NCBI RefSeq assembly: GCF_002902725.1
Contig: NZ_PPRT01000002.1
Location: 1-62,212, forward strand
Direction: 5' to 3'
Source: Staphylococcus caprae
Lineage (GTDB): Bacteria > Bacillota > Bacilli > Staphylococcales > Staphylococcaceae
DNA: 62,212 bases
The position numbers were made by a program, and so were the translations under genes. Each line of letters opens with the position of its first letter. The stretch's first letter is position 1. Positions 55,591-62,212 of the stretch are shown here, piece after piece. The notes beneath the pieces are model-generated. The model was not told the DNA's origin and did not search any database. It worked only from the letters and a program-made list of their open reading frames with translations.

Positions 55591-55758
55591 TCGTTAAGGG
55601 AATCTAAAAACGTTAAAAATAGCTCCGAATATAGTAGTAACAAAGCAAAAAAAGTCGAACATAATGTTGGAGAAGCTGTCAATAAAATCAAAAAAGTAGT
55701 AAATCCAATGAAATGGAGCGAACATATACATAATGGAACTGGTATATACAATCTATAA
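55591..55758 (+). pseudogene. 55-codon startless remnant overlapping DUF443 copy 4
   Basis: An open stretch without a start codon reads SLRESKNVKNSSEYSSNKAK followed by KVEHNVGEAVNKIKKVVN and PMKWSEHIHNGTG, and runs 26 nt into the next gene in another frame. NPMKWS recurs before copy 1 (53148-53177). The overlap with the immunity gene is typical of a toxin gene end. I infer a toxin C-terminal remnant; its identity is not proven. Confidence 0.55.
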
Positions 55759-56350
55759 AAATCCTAGATATAAAATTATTCAAAAAGATAATCAATATTT
55801 AATGGTCGATTTAGAACAAAATTGGTGTTCTTATCTATTTCCTATGTTGAATTGGTTTATACCTATTAAATATACAAAACTTACTTACCAAGAATTTAAT
55901 AATTTAGATATATTTTCAAATGGTAGTGGTGCTAGTCAAGGTATGATAACTGGTGGGATAGGTGTCATAATTAGTGTATTGTTAAGAAGTATAGTGGGTT
56001 TAATGGATATAAATATTAGTCGAATATGGACTCTAATCATGTTTTTAATTGGATTTGTTGCTGTGGTTGGGCTTCGTTTAGCTTTAAGAAAGAAGTTGAA
56101 ACATCCATCGTTCAATAAGAACAGTAAACAAAAAGTAAGACTGATTCCATCATTCAAAAATTTTGCGCTTATGGTATTTTGTTACGTTATTGCAATTTAC
56201 TTAATAGTGGGATTATTTTATATGATGGTTATTGATAATATACAAAATATTATGATTTATATTTGCTGGTTAGGAATATTTTTGGCATTTTCATTTATGA
56301 ATATAGCTTCAATTTCTGATAGAAAAGTGCATGCCAAAATAATAAATTGA
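55733..56350 (+). CDS. DUF443 (tandem five-TM, TsaI-like) membrane protein, copy 4
   Basis: A 205-residue paralogue of copy 2, with MELVYTIYKNPRYKIIQKDN at the start and SDRKVHAKIIN at the end. The first 140 residues are almost the same as copy 2; residues about 142-195 (last TM pair) are clearly different. That pattern suggests the variable segment decides what the protein recognises. GGAG lies 14 nt before the ATG, a somewhat long spacing. Confidence 0.85.
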   Translation: MELVYTIYKNPRYKIIQKDNQYLMVDLEQNWCSYLFPMLNWFIPIKYTKLTYQEFNNLDIFSNGSGASQGMITGGIGVIISVLLRSIVGLMDINISRIWTLIMFLIGFVAVVGLRLALRKKLKHPSFNKNSKQKVRLIPSFKNFALMVFCYVIAIYLIVGLFYMMVIDNIQNIMIYICWLGIFLAFSFMNIASISDRKVHAKIIN

Positions 56351-56457
56351 ATGTGTAAATCTAACTACAAAATTATATTAGAAGTAAAGTTCTAAACATA
56401 TGCAAATAATAATCTAAAAAGAATTGTAGAGCTATAAACTTGAGACGATTAAGTAGA

Positions 56458-56488
56458 CGTTCCTTATTGAGTAAGGAGCGTTTTTTTA
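56458..56488 (+). terminator. Terminator of DUF443 copy 4
   Basis: A stem CGTTCCTTA / TAAGGAGCG is followed by TTTTTTT. From here to 56683 no gene is seen apart from a 17-codon frame (MSKDFNNKKDEVVKELW) that I do not call. Confidence 0.88.
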
Positions 56489-56683
56489 TGCGGGTTGTCT
56501 AGAGGGGAGTGTAAGAACATTAAGTATCCGCGATGTCAAAGGATTTTAACAACAAAAAGGATGAAGTTGTAAAAGAACTTTGGTAGTTTTTATTTAAGAC
56601 ACACGTTTCAATTTAATTATCACTTTTAAATAAAGTGAATGATTTATGAAAGATCGTTATAAAAACAATTAGGGGTTAAAAAT

Positions 56684-57253
56684 ATGGATATTAGTAATCA
56701 AATTAAAAAATTTAGACAAAGAGATGGTTATTCACAAGAATTTCTGGCTGAAAAAATGTTTGTTTCAAGACAAACGATATCTAACTGGGAAAATAATAAG
56801 AGCTATCCTGATATTCATAATTTACTCATGATGTGTAACCTGTTTAATGTTTCTTTAGACGATCTTGTAAAAGGAGACGTGGAGAAATTGGAATTAACAA
56901 GAGATAAAAAGGAATTAAATTTTTGGTCGTGGATGATGATTCTACCATTTTTAGCTAGTGCAATTTTGATAGGTCCTCTTATTCATTATCTAAGTTGGTG
57001 GGGCTTAGGAATTGATTACTTTATAATTTTAATAGGTATATTTGCGTCTAGTAAAGTAGAGAGAATTAAGATAAAAAATGATATAGAAACTTATGATAGA
57101 ATAGTAGCTTTTATGAATGGTAAAGATCCAAGTGAAATAAAATCTACGAAACTTAGAGATGTGTTTACATCATTTATGTCACTTATCTCTTTTGTGGGAG
57201 TGTTAGTATTAATAGGTTACTTGAGTATATTATTGACTGATAAATTTCTATAA
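56684..57253 (+). CDS. XRE-family HTH regulator with C-terminal membrane segments
   Basis: A 189-residue protein. The N-terminal HTH (about 1-65) includes GYSQEFLAEKMFVSRQTISN and the typical SYPDIHNLLMMCNLFNVSLD. A linker is followed by two TM helices (about 83-118) and one near the end (about 160-185). Membrane-tied XRE regulators of this type often control a neighbouring exporter. Here the Yip1/ABC locus is just downstream but on another transcript, so the link is inferred. Confidence 0.87.
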   Translation: MDISNQIKKFRQRDGYSQEFLAEKMFVSRQTISNWENNKSYPDIHNLLMMCNLFNVSLDDLVKGDVEKLELTRDKKELNFWSWMMILPFLASAILIGPLIHYLSWWGLGIDYFIILIGIFASSKVERIKIKNDIETYDRIVAFMNGKDPSEIKSTKLRDVFTSFMSLISFVGVLVLIGYLSILLTDKFL

Positions 57254-57261
57254 CATAAATG

Positions 57262-57292
57262 AACTCCAGTAAGATTTCAATATACTGGAGTT
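57262..57292. terminator. Bidirectional terminator
   Basis: A 10-bp stem (AACTCCAGTA / TACTGGAGTT) lies between the convergent XRE gene and the microprotein/Yip1 operon. The T-run is weak on either strand. Confidence 0.75.
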
Positions 57293-57308
57293 TAATTTGT
57301 GGTTAGAA

Positions 57309-57395
57309 TTATTTTTTCTTTTTCTCATTCAAGCTAATAATAATTGGTATCATACCACAACAAATGATTATCAATAATATTAATCCTGAGTTCAT
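57309..57395 (-). CDS. 28-residue membrane microprotein
   Basis: Reads MNSGLILLIIICCGMIPIII followed by SLNEKKKK: one hydrophobic helix and a basic tail. AAGAGGT lies about 7 nt before the ATG and the gene starts 17 bp after the Yip1 stop, on the same strand, so it should be translated from the same transcript. I recognise no family. It could be a small subunit or regulator of the Yip1 protein or exporter, or a small toxin-like peptide; these are guesses. Confidence 0.65.
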   Translation of the reverse strand: MNSGLILLIIICCGMIPIIISLNEKKKK

Positions 57396-57412
57396 TTTTG
57401 TACCTCTTGTGA

Positions 57413-58063
57413 TTATTTAGTGTTCATATTTGGCATTGATTGACCAGAAGCTCCACTGATTAATCCAAATCCAACTAATAAAACTAAAGCAACAATGCCT
57501 AATATGATTGATGTTTTCTTGGATAAACGACTTGTTGAATAGTAGACTACACCTGTTAAAAATGCTTTTAATACATTAGTTAAACTAATAGCCATAAGGT
57601 ACTTATTATCTTTAGCAAAGATATTTAAGCTATCTAATTTATATTCAAAAATACTTAATCCAAATAATGCTTGAATAATAGTAATAATAAGTGAGAAAGT
57701 ATCAATTATTATCGCGTATGAAAGTGCAGCAGAAAAAATACTACTACCCTTAGCATCAGATTTAAATATTTTAGAAATAACTAAGAAAATCACAAAAATT
57801 ATTGCTGTATTAAAAAGAATACCGAAGAAACCGGTGAATAATGAAATTATCAAGTATAATCCTGAATTCATTTGACCGTTAGATTGTGATATTACAGTAT
57901 CTTTCGTAGCCAAGTAACTTACGAATGCAGTTATTAATGCTAAAACTATTAGTATTAATAACTTCACTAACCACTTTGGATTTTCTCTTAATTTACTAAA
58001 GTGACCTACAAATGGAATGCTTGAATTCTCTAGTTGGTTATTTTCAATATTTTGATTTTCCAT
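57413..58063 (-). CDS. Yip1-family membrane protein (YknW-like)
   Basis: A 216-residue protein with a hydrophilic N-terminus (about 1-33) and five TM helices, matching the Yip1 domain layout. It lies divergent to a MacA-like/ABC/permease operon. In Bacillus subtilis, YknW, a Yip1-type protein, works with YknXYZ in resistance to the toxin SdpC and affects assembly of that transporter. The same composition here suggests the same partnership. GGAG precedes the ATG. The 58064-58306 gap should hold both divergent promoters. Confidence 0.82.
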   Translation of the reverse strand: MENQNIENNQLENSSIPFVGHFSKLRENPKWLVKLLILIVLALITAFVSYLATKDTVISQSNGQMNSGLYLIISLFTGFFGILFNTAIIFVIFLVISKIFKSDAKGSSIFSAALSYAIIIDTFSLIITIIQALFGLSIFEYKLDSLNIFAKDNKYLMAISLTNVLKAFLTGVVYYSTSRLSKKTSIILGIVALVLLVGFGLISGASGQSMPNMNTK

Positions 58064-58306
58064 ATTATGTATATCTCCTTTGTTTAATTGTGATAGTAAA
58101 AGGTTAACATTTTATTCTATTTAATAAAATACGCAATTTAAATTTTTGATTAAAATTACTTGTAAGTACTAAATCATTTTAACTAAATAATGTTTTTTTA
58201 ATTTTAACTATTCTAAGATTTTGTAAATTTCTCTTAAATAAAATATTACTAATATTACGAGTATGTTATCATTCCAATTGTAATTAATTATTAAGGAGAA
58301 ATAGAT

Positions 58307-59416
58307 ATGAAAAAGAAAACATTGTGGATCATCATAGGAATTGCAATCATCCTATTATTAATTATCGCTGCTTTTATCGTGAAACAGGTAAATGGTTCAG
58401 GTAAGAAAGACAGTGAAGGTTACGATACATATACAGTTAAAAAAGAAACACCTATCAGTTTGGAGGGGAAAGCTTCTCCTAAATCTGTAAAAACATACAA
58501 CAATAACAGTTCAATTGGAACATTCTTAAGTGCATCTGTAGATGATGGACAGAAGGTTAAACAAGGGGATCGTTTAATCAATTATGATACGAATGCTAGT
58601 AAACGTGAACAATTAGCCAATAAAGTGAATCAAGCACAAAGCCAAGTGAATGATGATTATCAAAAGATTAATCAAAGTCCGAATAATAGCCAATTACAAT
58701 CTAAGCTTACGCAAGACCAAAGTTCATTAAATGAGGCTCAACAATCACTTGCACAACACGACAGACAAGTGAATGACAGTATGTATGCTACTTTCGATGG
58801 TAAAGTAAATATGAAAAATGATTCAGATGTCGGCGATGGACAACCGATTTTACAGTTGATTTCAGATAACCCTCAAATCAATGCGACAGTTACAGAATTT
58901 GATATTAATAAAATCAAAGAGGGAGATAAAGTCGATGTCACTGTAAATAGTACCGGTAAAAAAGGTGAAGGTAAGATTCTAAAAATCGATGAACTTCCTA
59001 CAAGTTTTGATGCTGGTAGTGAAAGCGAGGCCTCTGGTGGTGCTCAAGCAGGTGGTGAAGAAGGTGAAGGCGCTCAAGCTTCTAATCCAACTGTCAACAA
59101 TCCTTCAGGAGGTAAAGATGGCGACACATCTAAATATAAAGTTGTTATTGGAGATTTAGATATTCCTGTAAGATCAGGTTTCTCTATGGATGCGAAGATT
59201 CCTTTAAATACTAAGAAATTACCTAATAATGTGCTAACAAAAGATAATAATGTATTTGTCGTTGATAAAGATCACAAAGTGCATAAACGTGATATCAAAA
59301 TTGAACGTAATAATGGACAAATCATTGTTAAGAAAGGCTTAAAATCAGGCGATAAAGTGATTAAAAACCCTAAAGGTAATTTAAATGATGGAGAAAAAGT
59401 TGAGGTGTCATCATGA
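58307..59416 (+). CDS. Membrane-fusion (MacA/YknX-like) subunit of an ABC exporter
   Basis: A 369-residue protein with an N-terminal TM helix (about 5-26), lipoyl-type halves (GTFLSASVDDGQKVKQGD and the later ATFDGKVNMKNDSDVGDGQP), a coiled-coil hairpin rich in Gln/Asn/Ser (about 100-155), a beta-barrel and a membrane-proximal domain ending KSGDKVIKNPKGNLNDGEKV. A Gly/Glu/Ala/Ser-rich insert (about 239-273) is unusual. It acts outside the membrane next to the permease. GGAG precedes the ATG, and the end overlaps the ATPase gene by 4 nt. Confidence 0.9.
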   Translation: MKKKTLWIIIGIAIILLLIIAAFIVKQVNGSGKKDSEGYDTYTVKKETPISLEGKASPKSVKTYNNNSSIGTFLSASVDDGQKVKQGDRLINYDTNASKREQLANKVNQAQSQVNDDYQKINQSPNNSQLQSKLTQDQSSLNEAQQSLAQHDRQVNDSMYATFDGKVNMKNDSDVGDGQPILQLISDNPQINATVTEFDINKIKEGDKVDVTVNSTGKKGEGKILKIDELPTSFDAGSESEASGGAQAGGEEGEGAQASNPTVNNPSGGKDGDTSKYKVVIGDLDIPVRSGFSMDAKIPLNTKKLPNNVLTKDNNVFVVDKDHKVHKRDIKIERNNGQIIVKKGLKSGDKVIKNPKGNLNDGEKVEVSS

Positions 59417-60099
59417 TTGAGTTGAAGAAAGTCAATCGACATTTCAAAAATGGTAATGAATCCAATCATATTTTAAAGGATATTGATATTCATATTGATG
59501 AAGGGGAATTTATCGCTATTATGGGACCTTCAGGTTCAGGTAAGAGTACGCTCATCAATATTTTAGGGTTTATCGATCGCGGATATGAAGGGGAATACCT
59601 TTTTAATAATGAAAATTATCAAAAAAGTTCAGACAACAAGTTGGCTGAAATTCGAAATCATACTGTAGGGTTTGTCTTTCAAAACTTCAAGTTAATTCAA
59701 AATAATACTATTCTTGAGAATGTTAGTATCCCTCTTATTTATAACGGAATGGGCAGTAAAGAGCGTAAAGATAAAGTTTTAGACGGTCTTCATGACGTCG
59801 GTCTAAAAGGTAAGGAAGATTTATTGCCGAATAAGTTGTCGGGCGGCCAACAACAACGTGTGGCTATTGCCCGGGCAATTATTAATAATCCTAAATTCGT
59901 CATTGCCGATGAACCTACAGGCGCGCTTGATTCTAAGACGTCTCAAGATATTATGGACCTCTTTGTTAAATTGAATAAAGAAAAGAAAACGACCATGATT
60001 ATGGTGACGCACGACCGTGACGTCGCAGATAAAGCTGACCGTATTATCCATATTCTTGATGGACGTGTGCAAGAGGAAGAGGTGTTAACGCATGAATAA
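59413..60099 (+). CDS. ABC transporter ATP-binding protein (MacB/YknY-like)
   Basis: A 228-residue ATPase: Walker [10 protein letters not shown] (near 37-45), Q-loop VFQNFKLI, signature LSGGQQQR, Walker [13 protein letters not shown] and switch His in VTHD. It belongs to the class that drives LolCDE/MacB-type extrusion. It overlaps its neighbours by 4 and 8 nt, so the three proteins are translated together. Confidence 0.96.
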   Translation: MIELKKVNRHFKNGNESNHILKDIDIHIDEGEFIAIMGPSGSGKSTLINILGFIDRGYEGEYLFNNENYQKSSDNKLAEIRNHTVGFVFQNFKLIQNNTILENVSIPLIYNGMGSKERKDKVLDGLHDVGLKGKEDLLPNKLSGGQQQRVAIARAIINNPKFVIADEPTGALDSKTSQDIMDLFVKLNKEKKTTMIMVTHDRDVADKADRIIHILDGRVQEEEVLTHE

Positions 60100-61294
60100 C
60101 TTTTCTAATGTTATTGCAGTTGCCTTTCGCTCTATTCTTAAGAACAAACGTCGTAATATCTTCACAATGATTGGTATCATCATTGGTATCGCAGCTGTGA
60201 TTACCATTATGTCTCTTGGTAATGGTTTTAAGAAATCTACGAATGAACAATTTGATGAAGCTGGTGCAGGTAAAGATCAAGCTTCCATTTCATTTATGAC
60301 TGAAAATATGGACGCACCAAAAAATAATCCATTTAAACAAGAAGATATCAGCGTGGTGGAACAAATTAACGGTGTTAAAAGTGCCAAAGTAAAAGATAGT
60401 GAAGATAGTACATATTCAGCTAAAATTACGAATACGCATGGTAGCGGTGATACAAGTCTGAAAAAAGTCAATGAATTAACTGATCCAGAAAAAGGTAAGG
60501 GATTCACTAAAGATGATAATGACACAGAAGAGAAAGTAGCTGTTATTGATAGTAAAATAGCTAAAAAAGTGTTCAATAATCATGCGTTAGGGAAGTCCCT
60601 CTATATCAACGGTGAAGGATTTAAAGTTGTGGGAGTATCTGAAAGTTCAGGGATGGACGCCGGAGGTATGGGGATGCCTGAAGAATCTACAGTGCAACTC
60701 CCTACAAAGACATTTAATAAATATATGGGAAATTTAACTCAAGGTATGCCTCAATTATTAGTATCTGTTGAAAAAGGCGCTGATAAAAAAGAGATAGGTA
60801 AAAAAGTTGAAAAAGAGTTAAATAAAAAAGGTACTGGCACATCTGAAGGTCAATATAGTTATCAAGATAACGAAGCAATGATGAAAGGTATTGGTAAAGT
60901 CTTAGATACCATTACTTACTTTGTTGCGGCTGTGGCAGGTATTTCCCTATTTATTGCTGGTATAGGTGTTATGAACGTGATGTACATTTCAGTTACTGAG
61001 CGTACTGAAGAAATTGCGATTCGACGAGCATTTGGTGCCAAAGGTCGAGATATCGAAATACAATTCTTAGTCGAAAGTGTTGTACTATGTCTTATTGGCG
61101 GTATTATCGGTCTGATACTCGGAATTATCATTGCGACACTCATAGATGCAGTGACGCCAGAGATGGTTAAGAGCTCCGTCAGTCTAGGTTCCGTCATTTT
61201 AGCAGTAGGCGTATCGACCCTCATCGGAATCGTCTTCGGTTGGATACCGGCACGTGCTGCTTCTAAGAAAGAATTAATTGATATTATTAAGTAA
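60092..61294 (+). CDS. ABC transporter permease (MacB/YknZ-like, FtsX domain)
   Basis: A 400-residue permease with one N-terminal TM helix (about 19-42), a large extracellular MacB-PCD domain (about 45-265), then three TM helices of the FtsX type ending GWIPARAASKKELIDIIK. The ERTEEIAIRRAFGAK coupling motif is present. With the two preceding proteins it should extrude or extract a peptide or other toxic compound from the membrane. No sensor kinase is adjacent. Confidence 0.95.
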   Translation: MNNFSNVIAVAFRSILKNKRRNIFTMIGIIIGIAAVITIMSLGNGFKKSTNEQFDEAGAGKDQASISFMTENMDAPKNNPFKQEDISVVEQINGVKSAKVKDSEDSTYSAKITNTHGSGDTSLKKVNELTDPEKGKGFTKDDNDTEEKVAVIDSKIAKKVFNNHALGKSLYINGEGFKVVGVSESSGMDAGGMGMPEESTVQLPTKTFNKYMGNLTQGMPQLLVSVEKGADKKEIGKKVEKELNKKGTGTSEGQYSYQDNEAMMKGIGKVLDTITYFVAAVAGISLFIAGIGVMNVMYISVTERTEEIAIRRAFGAKGRDIEIQFLVESVVLCLIGGIIGLILGIIIATLIDAVTPEMVKSSVSLGSVILAVGVSTLIGIVFGWIPARAASKKELIDIIK

Positions 61295-61315
61295 TTAAGA
61301 TTTAAATTTTTGAAA

Positions 61316-61352
61316 CAAGTAAGTAATTAACCTCGTGGTAGTTACTTGCTTG
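61316..61352 (+). terminator. Terminator of the exporter operon
   Basis: A stem CAAGTAAGTAA / TTACTTGCTTG is followed by a short T-tract, 20 bp after the permease stop. Confidence 0.85.
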
Positions 61353-61411
61353 TTTAATATTGTTTAGAGGTATAATAAGACAATTTTATATTGATTTAGG
61401 AGGAGAGAAAG

Positions 61412-61630
61412 ATGTCTATCAAAGAAATGTTTCACGAGCTGATTAATAAAAAATGGACAGGTGAAGATTTGTGGACTATTGTTTTATCAATTGTATGTGC
61501 AAGTTTCCTAACCACACCTTTATTGGGCATACCTATAGGGATAGCAGTGTACTTTTTATTCTTTTATAAGCAAGAAGATTGGGATAAGGCTTTTAAACAT
61601 AATGATTATTTTGATAAGAAAGAGAAATAA
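61412..61630 (+). CDS. Small membrane protein, unrecognised
   Basis: A 72-residue protein: amphipathic start (MSIKEMFHELINKKWTGEDL), two close hydrophobic segments (about 22-52) and a charged tail (KAFKHNDYFDKKEK). AGGAGGAG lies before the ATG, so the start is firm. It has its own short gap after the exporter terminator. Function is unknown. Confidence 0.75.
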   Translation: MSIKEMFHELINKKWTGEDLWTIVLSIVCASFLTTPLLGIPIGIAVYFLFFYKQEDWDKAFKHNDYFDKKEK

Positions 61631-61724
61631 AGGAGAAAACGAGTTTAATTAATAAAAAAATTTTTTGATGAGACTGCGTGTAGTGAGAAAGACATTAAAT
61701 TTTAAATAATTTTATACGAAGAGA

Positions 61725-61767
61725 AACTGGAAAGTTGTTATTTATATTGAGACTTTCCAGTTTTTTA
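61725..61767. terminator. Terminator between convergent small genes
   Basis: A 9-bp stem (CTGGAAAGT 61727-61735, ACTTTCCAG 61752-61760) is followed by TTTTTT on the plus strand and A-rich sequence on the other side. Confidence 0.9.
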
Positions 61768-61774
61768 ATTTGTC

Positions 61775-61990
61775 TTATTTTGAAACGATACAATATGTAA
61801 GTCCAGTTAAAGTCAATGTAAGAATAATTGTCAAAACCAATGTAGTAATTATTCTTTCTACAAGAGAGACATGGCGTAATCCTATAAAAACTGTAACAGT
61901 AAAGAACACAAAGGCACAGATTAAGTATAGGATAAACGCAATCAATACGAATGTATTAGGGCTGTCTAAGAATTGTTGATAGTTCTCCAT
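61775..61990 (-). CDS. Small two-TM membrane protein, unrecognised
   Basis: A 71-residue protein with two hydrophobic helices (about 14-36 and 45-66). The longest frame starts at 62032, but MENYQQFLDSPNTFVL at 61990 has GAGGT upstream and is preferred. No family was recognised. The sequence from 62033 to the window end holds its promoter region and no gene. Confidence 0.7.
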   Translation of the reverse strand: MENYQQFLDSPNTFVLIAFILYLICAFVFFTVTVFIGLRHVSLVERIITTLVLTIILTLTLTGLTYCIVSK

Positions 61991-62212
61991 TGATATAACC
62001 TCGCAAATGTTGACCTTTATATAATATATCAAAAAGTAGTAAGTGTATCGAATAAAAATTGATAAAGATATAACTGTTTATTCTTTGACAAAAAATACAT
62101 ATTTAATATTTTAAATGAAAACAAAAAATTTAACACTAAATCTCAAAAACATAAAATTAACTAAATTTTAATAAAAATAGTTAAATAATTTAAAGAATTC
62201 TATGTTATTGTG

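Larger units (their letters stand above)
55733..56525 (+). repeat. ~790-bp direct repeat, unit 2
   Basis: Second copy of the unit at 53862-54650; the shared downstream part includes TGTAAATCTAACTACAAAAT and the terminator. Confidence 0.85.

Noticed and set aside
56533..56586. 17-codon frame MSKDFNNKKDEVVKELW as a peptide gene
   Set aside because: No good ribosome site and no context; may be another scrap of the array.
59866..59879. ATTGCCCGGGCAAT palindrome resembling the Noc site
   Set aside because: It codes the invariant IARAI segment of the ABC ATPase and differs from the site at two positions, so coding constraint explains it.

Overview
This window is the replication-origin region of a Staphylococcus chromosome. 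The evidence is the gene order walRKHIJ - tRNAs - purA - dnaB - rplI - gdpP - metX - azlCD - serS - hutH - nnrD - gyrA/gyrB - recF - yaaA - dnaN - oriC - dnaA - rpmH - rnpA - mnmE - mnmG - rsmG - noc, the low G+C content, and proteins closely resembling S. aureus orthologues. The accessory genes at both ends look like those of a coagulase-negative staphylococcus; I cannot name the species from sequence alone.

Layout. (1) 1-8180, accessory: one unrecognised gene, then a minus-strand operon of a HEPN/zinc-ribbon protein and a complete type I restriction-modification system (hsdM-hsdS-hsdR). It lies immediately beyond the 3' end of rlmH, the integration site of SCC elements, so it is probably an SCC-type or SCC-site island; no ccr recombinase is visible. 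(2) 8.2-37.6 kb, conserved core on the minus strand: rlmH, walJ-yycI-yycH-walK-walR, tRNA-Glu and tRNA-Asp, purA, dnaB, rplI, gdpP, a DUF2232 gene, metX (SAM riboswitch), azlCD, serS (T-box with a UCU specifier), hutH (with a cre site), and gyrA-gyrB-recF-yaaA and dnaN; nnrD is on the plus strand. (3) 37.5-39.6 kb, bipartite oriC: DnaA boxes, a DnaA-trio and an AT-rich unwinding region between dnaN and dnaA, plus a second box cluster upstream of dnaA. (4) 39.9-45.7 kb, plus-strand arm: rpmH, rnpA, mnmE, mnmG, rsmG, noc. (5) 45.7-62.2 kb, accessory: a HAD phosphatase, a 1562-residue LPXTG adhesin with eight pilin-type domains, a TetR-controlled DUF3147 pair, an array of four DUF443 (TsaI-like) membrane proteins, an XRE regulator, a YknWXYZ-like Yip1/ABC exporter locus with a previously hidden 28-codon membrane peptide gene, and small membrane proteins.

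Most notable: the DUF443 array looks like a bank of orphan immunity genes for a type VII-secreted toxin. Short degenerate coding remnants sharing a GEAV-type and an NPMKW motif sit just in front of individual copies. The first remnant ends in an ATGA stop/start overlap with its DUF443 gene. Others worth checking are the HEPN protein joined to the type I RM operon, a compact DnaA-box cluster next to rlmH far from oriC, a systematic Lys-to-Asn change in alternate adhesin domains, a parS-like site, and a perfect 20-bp palindrome at the promoter of the DUF3147/TetR operon.

Starts were moved from the longest open frame when a Shine-Dalgarno sequence or known family length supported it. All family assignments come from recognising motifs and remembered family features; no search was run.
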